Part shown: positions 22,901-34,900 of the stretch, one piece after another
Layout of the letters: each line of letters begins with the position of its first letter
Position numbering within the stretch: position 1 is the stretch's first letter
From: Tribonema minus
Taxonomy: Eukaryota > Sar > Xanthophyceae > Tribonematales > Tribonemataceae
DNA length: 64,000 nucleotides
Direction: 5' to 3'
Assembly (NCBI GenBank): GCA_017506865.1
Contig: JAFCMP010000090.1
Location: 558,001-622,000, forward strand
Translations under genes and position numbers: made by a program
Notes under the pieces: model-generated
Databases searched by the model: none
What the model was told of the DNA's origin: nothing
The model's input: only the letters and a program-made list of their open reading frames with translations

Positions 22901-25900
22901 TGGACCGCATTGTCATGGCCGCTGGGTACTTGGCGCGGCGCTCATGTGCACGCGGTCGCGACGTGTCGTACTTTTGTAGCGTTCCCGCGCGCAGGTGTAG
23001 TGTAGACGTGACAGAGTTTGATGCTGTACGCTGGCGCCTGGATTGACGCCGCCGCCAAGGTTCTGGCGAGAGAGGTACGGGCGGGCGGTGTATCGATACC
23101 AATCGAACGGAGCGCACATGTGCACTGAGTCCCATTCCGCGCGTCTGAATCGATCCCACTACACAAATGTACTTTTGTTTATTCTCGCTTAGGGCGCGAC
23201 GAAGCGCAAAAGATTGATGTAAGGAGTGGTTCGCCGCCGCCGCCGTCAGGGTGCTGGCTCGAGAGGGCGGTGTATTGATGCCAATTTGATGGCTGCCTCG
23301 ATCCGTGGCGGTGCGCACGTGCACATTGTGGTGCCATTCTGCGAGTCCGTTTCGTCCCTACTCGAGTGAACCTTTGGCTACTCTCGAAGTGCGCGACAAA
23401 GCTCAGATGATTGATGTCCCCTGTGATGAAACGTCTCCGTGCGACGCCGCCGCCAGGGTGCTGGCACGAGAGCTGCGGATGGACGGCGTTTTCGTGGCCG
23501 CTCGATCAATGGGGGGGGCGATGGTGTGCGCACGGTCGCGACGTTCCGTACTTTCGTAGCGTTCCCGCGCGCGCGTGTAGTGTAGACATGACAGAGTTCG
23601 ATGCTGTCCGTTGGCGCCTGGATCCGTCGCGGGACGCTGCTATGAATACACAGAGTCTCGGTCCGCGCTTGTGTTTCATGCAAGTGTAGCTCAGCGGTGA
23701 CGCAGTTCCATGCTGTACAGCTCTGCGGGGAGTACACCTGCGGGGAGCACACTCGCACAGCGACAAGTCATGGACGCAAGTCACAATTCGTTTCATCGCT
23801 CACTTCGTGGGGCGGCACAGGCGTGAACCCGTATACTCCGACGAGAAGTCCATGTGCACCCCGCCTCAAGTACACACGTACTCTGCGGTGAGCTCCTGCA
23901 CTCCGCGGGGCATGCATCTGCACCCTGCCCCCAAGTGCACGTACTCTGCAGCGAGCCAAGTGCACCCTGCGCGAGTACACGTGTACTCTGCTTGCACTTT
24001 GCGGGGGTGCATGAGCATCCTGCCCCAGTTACACTGTACTCAACAGAGTCCAATCCGCAGTTTCGTCGCCGCTCACCATCCAATCTCTCGGTCCATGTAC
24101 TCGTAAGGTGCGTGATGGCGCAGCCTAAGCGCCCCAGGTGCGCGCTCTGCAGAGAGCTGTCCTGCTCATCCGATCTCTCGTTCCACATCCTCATGTAACG
24201 CTCGATGGCGCAGGTGAAGGACATGGACATCATCATTGCTACAGCGCTCATCCCCGGGAAGCCCGCGCCGCGCCTCATCACGGCGGAGATGGTGGCCACC
24301 ATGAAGCCCGGCAGCGTAACGGTGAGCAGTTACAGGCGGTTACGCGCAACCTTGACGGCAATCTCTCTAGCAGGACAAAAGCGGTTGGTTGCAGAAGCTG
24401 TGTTGGCGATGAGAGGAGCGCGTGCTGTTCAGAAGGCACAGAGGAGATGGTGGCCACCACGGAGCCCGGCAGCGTCACAGTCAGCTGACATGCGCGGTCA
24501 GGGATCGGGTTAGGATTAGGGACAGCGGTAGGTGAGCGGACTTAGGGTGAGGCACATCGACATTGCGTGCCCCTTGTCCACTTCCCTTTTGCGCCAATGG
24601 TATGCACCCATTCTTTGCGTGGCGCAGGTCGACCCGGCAGTGAAGTCGCGGCAACACCGGCACGACGCGCGCGGACGAAGCGCACCGCGCCGTGCATGTA
24701 TTTGCTGCAGTTCGGTCGAGTCGTATCGCACCGCGCCTGCATGCGCTTCAATCTGCAGATATCATTACCAGCCCTCGTCTGGCTTTCCCCTTCCGGGACG
24801 GCGCGCTCCCTCTGCCGCATGCCGCGGGTCGATTTTGCGGCGGAGTCGGGCGGCAACATAGTCACGGCTCGCGCCGACGAGGCGAACCGCACTAGCGCTC
24901 TTGTACTTCAACTTGAAGTTCTCATTTGTTTTTCACAATCACCTTCTTGTTGATGGTGCCATCCTTGCCCCTGTTCCTGAGCGGCGCAGGTTGACCTCGC
25001 AGCAGAGTCGGGCGGCAACAGTGGCACGACGCGCGCCGACGAGGCATACCACACCACGCGTGTCGTAACTTCAGCGCGAGGCTATGATGCATGCCCCCCC
25101 CCCTCTTCTCACCTCCCCCCTTGGTCTGTGCCCCCTTCGCTGAGCGCTGCAGGTTGATCTTGCGGCGGAGTCGGGCGGCAACATCGGCACGATGCGCGCG
25201 GACGAAGCGTAGCGCACCCCAATTACTTCCGCCTTAAGTTCCATGTTACGTGCCCCTTTTCAAATTCCCGCTCTCAGCGCCGGTGCCCCCCCTTTGCCAC
25301 TTGCCGCAGGTTGATCTCGCTGCAGAGTCGGGCGGCAACATTGGCACCACGCGCGCAGACGAGGCGTACCGCACCGCCAACGGCGTGTTCTGCATCGGCT
25401 ACACGGACATGGCGAGCCGCCTCGCAGCGACCGCATCTACGCTATTTGCCAACAACACGAGCAAGTTCTTCCTCAGCATGGGGCCCATCACCACAAAGGA
25501 CCAGACCAAGTGGCAGGCAAGGGTTGTGAGCATTGACTTGGCGGAAGCTATCACTGTGGCAGGGTAGGGCTTAGAGGCGCTGACTTGACGACAGCTGCTG
25601 TTTCGTACGCGTTCAAGGCATTGCTATGTGTCACAGCACACAGCTTGAGACAGCGGACATGGACAGAGCCATGCTCTGTGGCACTCCAGCGCCTACAGCA
25701 ATTGAACGCGCTCTCCACTCTGCAACGGCGTGTTATCTCAGATCAGATTTAGCAAGCAGTACTTACCAAGCACCGCGGCGCAGTAGGATGCTCGTTGTGG
25801 ATTTGATGCGGAAGCGCAGCAGCACTGTACCAGGCACGGTGGACTGCAAAGAAGTGATCGATACCAACGCGCTGGCACCATGTTCCAAGCAACAAGCAAT

Positions 25901-28900
25901 CATTTGGGGCAATTGCAACAGTGCTTTTGAGGGTCAGGGTTTTTTGTTTGCATAAGCGAGATGCGTTGATGGCTCAGAGTCAGCCACCGACTATCGTATT
26001 GCGCACACTCGCTAGCCAGGTAGGTGTCCAGACCAACCGGTAGGCAAGGATTCGGGCCATGCGGACTTTAGTGTTGTGTAGTATTAAAGATGTGTGCGCT
26101 AGAGAGGGTGCTTTGGTGACTCAGACTCGCCCGCTGAGTGAGTTTTATCTTGCACACGCTCTCCGCCGCATGCGCTGAGCGCTGCCGCAGTCGAGCGCTG
26201 CTATTACACTTCAAACCTGCGACGAGCGGGCATTCGGGTTCAGGTCCGGGGGTCTTGGCATTGCCTGTCAAGGGCGGTGATTATGTGGCAATCTCACGGC
26301 CAGGCTACAAGTCGAGATCACGCCGTGCAGCGAAGCTCAGCGCACGGCAAGGGGACGGGGGGACCCTCGCGCAAGCCGCCCCCACCGCATTGCCAGTCGC
26401 CGCCGTGTGCAAGTCGTGGCAGCAACTCAGGAGGAAGACTATTTACAAGATTTCAGAAAGAAACATTCAGTTCCCGACCTGACTGCACTACATGCCCCCC
26501 CTCCTCCATACACCCCCTTGTCCCGGTCACCTTGCCAATCCCTGGCGGGTATGTTGATGCAGAACCCCCTCCCCCCTGCATTTGCTGACACACTCAGTGC
26601 CCCGTGCCCTGCTCTTGCTTCAGTTGGACACGGCAGACGAGGCCGTCAAGGGCTGTCTGGTGCTTGACAGGGGGAACCTACGCTGGCCGCCCCCTCCCCC
26701 CCCCGCCCTCAAGGTCGCCGCCCCTGCTGCCGCGGCGGCAAAGGAGGTGCCCACAGTGGAGGCGGTGGTCGTGGACTACGAGCAGGTGACCCTTGCTGCA
26801 GCTCACTGCATTGCAGTACAGTACAGTTCACTAGGTGTACTCGCAGCGACTGAACGCTGCGGTCGCCGCGGTCTACGAGCAGGGCTGTGCTGCAGAACAC
26901 TGCACTGTGAAGCAGTGCAGTTCACTGGTTGTACTTGCAGCGACTGTACTATGCGGTTGCCGTGGACTACGAGCAGGTGAGCCGTGCTGCAGTTCAGTGC
27001 ACTCTGGTACAGTGCAGTTCACCGCTTGTACTCGCAGCATCTGAAATGTGTGATCGCCGTAGACTACGAGCAGGTGAGCCGTGCTGCAGTCAACTGGCAG
27101 CACTGCTCTGTGATACAGTGCAGTTCGCCTATTGTACCAGTAGCGCTCGCAGTCGTTGTGCAGTTGTTGTGGACCAGCAGCATGCGAGGCGTGCTGCAGT
27201 ACACTGGCAGCAGTTCACTGCCGCACACTGCAGTTCGCTGCTCTCATCTGCAGCGACTAAAGTGTACAGTCATTGACTCATTATGAACCGAGGCAACGAA
27301 GCAGTCCCGGCTGTCCCACCGCGCATGCCGGTGGTCCAATCGCAGCGCGCGGCGCGAGTTTCATCGGCTCATCCAGCAGCACACTGCATCATCGCACGGA
27401 ACGCGCATCATGGCAGCACCCGTGCAGCGCGAACCTGCGCTTCGCCACCCCCCCGCTCCCCTCCCCTTCAACACAGTGAATGCCCGTCCCCCGCCCTTAC
27501 CGCAATCCTTGCGCAAGTGCCCGGGCATGTGACTGCGCGCCGCTCACTCCCTCACCCCCCAAACTCTGCGCATACAGGAGTTCAAGAAGCGCGCGGTGCG
27601 GCTGTCGGCGGGCAGCGGCGCGCTGGTGCTGCTGGGCATGGCGTCGCCGAACGCGCCCTTCAGCTCCATGGTCACCACATTCGCGCTCTCGGGGCTCGTC
27701 GGCGTGCAGGTAACGCAAACACGGCGGCAGCGCTCAGCGTCCAGCGGGGGTGCAGCTCTCAGGCATTGTTGACGGGGTTGATCTTTGCAGCAGGCCCGGA
27801 ATAGCGAGCGGCTGTTCGCCGTCACGCGCACTGAGAGCTGCAGTGCCACCTGAGGCAGCGGTAGAGAGGGTGCAGCTCGTGCATGGCCAGCCTGGGATAC
27901 CGCCATCTACAGATCTGTTGCTGCCATCGGGTAGCGGTGCCCTCGTTGCGAATGTTGTGACACTGAGTCAGAGTTCCAGTTGATGCAGTCCCACCGCTGT
28001 GACCCCATGACTGTGGTTTGCAGGGGCAGCCTTACTGCAGTCCTCCCAATACTGCTGCTTCAGCACTGCTCACTTTTCCCCCCGCATCGGCTCCATGGGG
28101 TCGCGCTACCGCCCTCTGCCTCCCCCCCTCGCCACCCCCCCCTCCCCCCCCTCTCCCCGCCCGCCCAACGCACACGCCAACGCATCCCTCCCCCCCCCTC
28201 CCCCCCCGCCCCCCACCCCCCCCCGGGGTGGTCAAAGGAGTGACGCACTCGCTGCACTCGCCCCTCATGGCGGTCACCAACGCCATCTCGGGGCTCACCC
28301 CCCCCCTGCGCCTATGCCCCCCCCCTTTTCCCCGCCCCGGCTGACGCACACACCAACGCAGGGGGGGTAGGGGGGGTTACGCACTCGCTGCACTCGCCCC
28401 TCATGGCGGTCACCAACGCCGTCTCCGGGCTCACCCCCCCCTGCGCCAATGCCCCCCCCCCTGTCCCGGCCAGGCTGACAAGCATGCCAACGCATTCACC
28501 CTCCCCCTTCCTCCCCCCCCTCCGGCCCCCACAGGTGGTCAAGGGGGTGACGCACTCGCTGCACTCGCCCCTCATGGCCGTCACCAACGCCATCTCGGGG
28601 CTCACCGCTGTGGGCGGCCTGTACCTGCTAGGCCCCGGGCTGTACCCCACCAACGCCGCGCAGGCGCTCGGCGCGGGGGCAGTGCTCATCTCCACGGTAA
28701 CCCGACATACCTACCCTAAGCGGCACTGTTGCGTCTTGTCTCAGAAAATGCCAGTTTCATACGGTAGTGCGACAGACGTATGCCGATTGTGACAGCTCCT
28801 GGGTCCCCCGCTTACCGGTCACCTCAAATTGCATGCTCGCGGTTCATCTGAGCAGCCTTCTGACGCCCAACCTCAACCCCTAACTTCAACCATGAAGAGC

Positions 28901-31900
28901 GCACAGGACGACAGGCTGATAGGGAGAACAGGAACGGCGGGTGTACTTCTTGCTGCTGCATTGCCGCTAGGTGTGCTTGGCCTTAGGTGCAGCGGTCCTT
29001 TGACATCCTTGGAAGTGCTGATTAACAGACTCATAGAAAACATGCACGCTTCGAGGTCGCTTTGTACTGTAGTACCTCGGCCAGCTGTGCGTGACGTAGT
29101 GAAAAGGACCAGACGGCCATGACACCAGTAATGATTGATGCTCGTCTGGCCCTGTGTGTTGTATGTGTGTACAGTAGATTTGGTGGTATCCCGGCAACCC
29201 GTTCAGGGGTGGTGCGTCCCGTCAGAGCAGACATATGTGTAGTGCTGCCGAATGCATAGTTTCAGCTTCCTTCATCAGCCGCCCAAAAATATTGTGTCTG
29301 AGACCAGGCTGATAAGTGCAAAGCACCAGTCAAAATGCTCCGCAAAGCACTACTCCAAGTGCATCACCTGCTTGGAGTGCGTCACCTGCGTGTGAACTCT
29401 CCTGGTCCTCATCGGTACGCGCGCGCGCAGGTCAACATCTCCGGCGGCTTCCTTGTGACCAAGAAGATGTTGGACATGTTCAAGCGCCCCGATGACGCGC
29501 CTGAGTACTACCAGTACTACGCCATCCCGGCGGCGGTGTTCGTCGGGGGCTACGGCCTGGCCAAGGTGATCGCAGTACACGTGAACTGTACCTGTACTGC
29601 TGTTGTACTTTATTCCCCTTTGCTTGTGGGGCGGAAACCCTACTAAATGTGCAAGGCGTGGGGCTCTGCTACTAAGCGGCGGTGGCTGGGGGCTATGCGC
29701 TGGGCAAGGCAGGCTACGTCTTCAAGTTGACATGCCTATGATGGGCCTCATTCTTAGCTATGTGCAATGCTAGATCAGATTGTGGGGACCTGTTGTGGTA
29801 GCATCGCCATTTGCCTCTGGCGGCAGCAATCATTCATTATTCCATCCACTTGAAGGAAGGCCATTGGCTATCGGCAGACGGCTGCAATGCGCAAGCCCGC
29901 TTCTTAGCACTACGCCGGCCTATTAGGTCATTGGCAGCTGCTCATTCAGCAGAAGTCGACGTAGCTCATCATGACCAGAAGAAGGACACAAAAGGAAGTG
30001 CCCCAGCATTTCCTGTAGGCGCACGCGCCCCTGCACGGCCTTGTTTCCAGCGTCTGATGTGCTAACCTAACACACGACGTACCCACACACTGCAATCGTC
30101 GCCTTGCTGCAGGGCGTGGGCTACGCGCAGATGGACGCGATCGCGACGCACTGCATAGGCGGCATCGGCAACTGCTCGTCCAGCAGAAGTCGCCATATCT
30201 CAACATCACCAGAAGGTTGACATGAACTCTAAGTGCCAGCATTTCCCGCGCGTGCACATGCCCCTGCACGGCCTTATTTTCAACGCCTGACGCGCTCACA
30301 CAACTTGACGTGCCACCACACGCCACCTCGCTGATGACGCAGGGCATGGGCTACGCGCAGATGGACGCGATCGCGAGCACGGTCGCCGCAACGTGCTGCA
30401 TCGGCGGCATCGGCGGCCTGTCGAGCCAGAAGACGGCGCGGCTCGGCAACGTGCTGGGCATGTCGGGCGTAGGCATCGGCGTCGTCGCGACGCTCGGCAC
30501 GATCGCACCCACGCTGCCGCAGCTGCTGCAGGCGGTGAGCAATGCTGACGCCCGACTTTGGTTTGAAGTTATGGTAGTGCACCGTGCGCGACCAGCTGCA
30601 TGTGCGGCAAGTCATTAATTAGAGATGTTCTCATTAGGCCTTGGCTTAGCTTAGGCATCGGCGTCGTTGCGACGCTCGACAATCGCGCCCACGCTGCCGC
30701 AGCTGCTGTAGGCGGTGAGCAATGCTGGCGTGCAAGTTTGGTTTTGAACCCACCCTACTGCCGCGCCAAGTGGGAGCGTAGCGCCACGGTCTTGTTCGGT
30801 CTTACTGGACCTAGGGAAACGGCTCTTTCACTGGCGCATATGAAATCGCTCGTCCTCAATGGCCAACTGCGGGAGTGGGTTGTGCATCTTCCCACGGTGA
30901 CGCTCACCCACAGACGCTACGCAAGTGAGAGTTAGTTGAGCGTGTGTGTGCGCATGCGCGCCGGGCATCTGCTGCGCTGCGCAGCGCACTTAAGTACGCA
31001 TTGTCAGCTTATCACTCGCCTGTCTGAGGTGCGTACCCGGGGCACCGCTGCTCACACTCTCTTGCTGGTGCTGTCTGGAAACCTGAATGGCAGCTGCGCG
31101 TTCAGCAGCCTGCGTTGGGGGCGGTGCTACACTTTTAAACGCCTGCCTCTGAACGGGAAGCGACGGGGCAAGCGCCGACAACTTCAACAGTGTCTGTGAA
31201 TTGTCTGATCCCTCAAACCCTGCCTCGGCCATCCGCGCACCCCCGCTTGGCTGTTGGCAGCCGCCCTGATAATGCAGTCCAATAGCTTGATGAACTCAGG
31301 TTGATGAACTCCGCAACAAATTCATGTGCAGTTCATCACAATAAGCACGTCAAATCTCTGCCTTTCCCTCTGGCAAACAAAGCCGTAAATTCCTTTTCAT
31401 ACAGGCAACAGCGCACCACGTCAAACCCTTCCTTCCCCTCTGGTGTGATTATCCGCGTGGCATTGCTCAGACCGGCCTCATGGGCGCTGGCGGCGCGCTG
31501 GGCTACGCGCTCGCCAAGAAGGTCGGGCCGACGGAGCTGCCGCAGACGGTCGCCGCCTTCCACTCCCTGGTGAGTCCTCTGGTTGAGCACTGCTGCTGCT
31601 GCTGCCGCTGCCACCGCTGCTACTGCCGGTGCTGCTGCTGCTGCTGCTGCTGCGCAACATGCTGTTATCGTCGTGAGGTATGCAGTGAGGCAAGGCCCAT
31701 GCCCAAGGTTGATGATGAATGTGATGCCGTTGCCACTTCTGCCAGCTGTCGCTGCTGCTGCCGTCACTGCTGCCGGTGATGGCCAGACGTCGGCGGCTGC
31801 TGCCGCTGCTGGCTGCTGCTGCCGACCACTCACTGCTGCAGCCGCTTCCGCCGCTCACTGCTACCGCCACTGCCCGCCCGCTGCTGCTCAGTGCTGCCGC

Positions 31901-34900
31901 CACTGCTCATGCACACCACCGCTGCTCACCGCTGCCGCAGGTCGGCATGGCAGCCATGGGCGGCGCCGTGGGCGACTACCTGCACTGCCTGCACGACCCC
32001 TCGATCGTGCTCGACGGCGTGCGTCTCGTGTCCATCTACCTGGCCACGTTCATCGGCGGCGCCACCGCGACGGGGTCGCTCGTCGCCTTCGGCAAGCTGC
32101 AGGGGCTGCTGAAGAGCGCGCCGCTCGGTGAGCAGCGGCAGCAGCAGCAGCGCTCAGCGTTGCGGTGCAAGTTGACGCGCCGTGCAGGGGTGACGCTCCA
32201 TGTACGATTTGAAGTTGAAGCGGTGCAGCGCTGATGTGGCGTGCTGCGCCTCGTGTCCATGCTGCTGAAGCGTGAATTGCGGTCGTCGCAGTGCCCCCGT
32301 TCGCCGCCCCCGTCTGGCACCCTCTCATCACCACACAATTGCGCACCCATCCCTCGCCGCTCAGCCTTCAAGAGGGCTGGGAAATCAGACCCACGCAAGA
32401 ATTTACTACTACTAAGCTATTACGTGTTGGCACACGGCGCTGTGTGCATCTCACTTCAGCCCACACCCCCACTCCTCATAAAATGCTCGTTTTTTAACCA
32501 GCTTACCATTACCCCTCCCCCCCTTCCCCGCTCCCGCCCGGCCCCCCAGCCTCCACCCCCACCACATATGGCACTGTCCTGAACCACCTTCTCCCCCCCC
32601 CAATCCCCCCCCCCTCTCTCCCCAATCGCTCAGCCATCAAGGCCCGCGACCAGATGAATGCCGCGACGGGGCTGGCGTGCCTGGCGGGCCTCGGCATCTT
32701 CGCCGCGCACCCGTCGCCGGCTACGGGCATCGCGCTGCTGGGCGTCGCCGGCGCCGGCTCCAGCTTCCTCGGCGCGCACATGACGGCCAGCATCGGCGGC
32801 GCGGACATGCCCGTGGTACGTAGGTACAGATAGGCGCTAGGGTTAGGGCACTAGGGTTAGGCCCCTGTTGGGCGTCGTCGGCGCCGGCTCCAGGAAGCCG
32901 ACATGCCCGGGGTACGTAGGTATAGGCGCTAGGGTCAGGGCACTAGGGTTAGGTCGCATCTGGGCGTCGGCGCCGACTCCAATTTTCTGAGAGCGCACAT
33001 GACGGAGTGTCGGCGGCGCGGACAGCCCGTGGAACGAATGTATACGTAGGCGCTAGGGTTAGGGCACTAGGGTAAGGCCGCTGCTGGGCGTCGCCGGCGT
33101 CGGCTCCAGCTTCCTCGGTGCGCACACGATGGCCAGCATCGGCGGCGCAGACTGCCCGTGGTACGTAGGGCGCTAGGGTAAGGCCCATAGGGGCTGCGCG
33201 TAGGGGGGTAAGGGTCGATGAGCTGCTGCATGCGCAGCTGCACAGACTCCGCCTTTGCTGCTGCTGCTGCCATCCTTGCCGCCGCTGCTGCTGCTGCTGC
33301 CGTTCTGCCGCTGTCGCCACCCCTTCAACAACACCTTTCTGGCCTCATACCTACGCATTCGCTGAAGCGGGCACCGCGCCCCCTGCTGCTGCTGTCAGGT
33401 CATCACGGTGCTCAACAGCTACTCGGGCTGGGCCCTCTGCGCGGAGGGCTTCATGCTGGACAAGCCGCTGCTCACGGTCGTCGGCGCGCTCATTGGCTCC
33501 AGCGGCGCCATCCTCACCGACATCATGTGCAAGGCCATGGTGAGCGCCGCAGCGTCACATCCGTTGAAGTGAGCGTCAACTTCAAGTTGATGTGACCGTC
33601 GCGTCGGTCGCCGTGTTTGCGTCTGCCAAAAGTACGACGAGCCTCGGTGCTGGGCCTGAATAGTGATGATCTTATGTGCGCCGGCCAGGGCAGGCGGCGC
33701 GCTCATCGGCTCCAGCGGCGCCATCCTCACAGACATGATGTGCAAGGCCATGGTGAGCGCCGCAGCATTGCATCTGTTGAAGTGAATGGAAACTTCAACT
33801 CTTGATGTGCGTCGCCAAAGAGACTGTCTCGCTTGCGCCAGCCATGTAGGTCAGACTGAATTTTGCTGGAGGCTGCGGGTAGCGGCATCATGTGCAAGGG
33901 CATGGTGAGCGCCGCAGCGCAGAGGAGCACACGTGCTCTTTCGTCGACGCACTGCGCCTGCTGCATACTGGATTTTTGATACGTAACGGTCCTGACCAGC
34001 GAGTTATTTCACTGACATTATGTGCAACGCCATGGTGAGCGCAGCGCAGCGTCACAACTGTTGAAGTGATTGAAAACTTTAACTCCTGATACGCGTCGCC
34101 AGGGAAAGCGTCTTGGTCATGCCAGCCAGGGCGTTTTGATTGTGGCTCCTGCTCGTGCCAGGTAGGGCGCTTTGATTTTGGTTCCCGATAGAAATGCAAG
34201 TGTCGTGATCAGGTGCTGGGATGCCACTGCCTGCCCTTGTGTAGCGCCGAGTGGCGCTCGCTGACAGGGTCCCTTCTCTGCCCATTTGTTGTCGTAAGAG
34301 TAGTTGCACTGTCGCAGGCGCATCACGCGCGCACCAAAAGTTCAACAAGCCTTCACTGTGCATGAGTTTGCACGGGTTCTCTCTCAATGTCACATGGCTG
34401 TGGTCGGGTGCATCTTTTGCAGTTGCGCTTGGTGGTGGCACGTGCTATTGCGCCAATTTCCTGCCTGAACTGACATGATGAACGCTTCCCCCGTTGTGAC
34501 CCCCCCCCCCCCCCCCCCCCCCCCCCCACTCCCCGCCCGCAGAACCGTGATATCGTAAGTGTGCTGCTGGGGGGCTACGGCACCAAAGCCACGGGCGGCG
34601 GCGAAGCCATGAAGATCGTGAGTTACTTCAAGCACACATTTGCTCACTGTTTTTTGCCAATGGTTTGCAGTGCCTAGAGGCCTCCAGGCTGTCATGTGGC
34701 ACTGCCTGGAGTAGTGCTTGATCAGTCGTCAGCACGTCACTTGTGATGTACGAAACTTGATCGCCGCAATATAGTGGCAGCAGCCACGGTACATGCAAGC
34801 GGATCATCATGACACAGGGTCTTGGCAGAAACAAGAACATCGGCAGTGAACCACTTCTGTGCTTGCTGCCGACGGTGGTAGTGGTGATGTGCTGCAGCAA

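Noticed and set aside
22442..23476. CRISPR-like array
   Set aside because: The 363-bp repeats are direct copies of exon-intron boundary DNA. There are no short repeats with unique spacers, and no cas genes.
25626..25955. Plus-strand 109-codon frame in NNT intron 8
   Set aside because: It lies inside an intron, has no domain and shows no splice or promoter context. Probably chance.
28000..28500. Proline-rich or glycine-rich proteins on either strand
   Set aside because: They are products of C-rich intron tracts around the NNT exon 11 start echoes.
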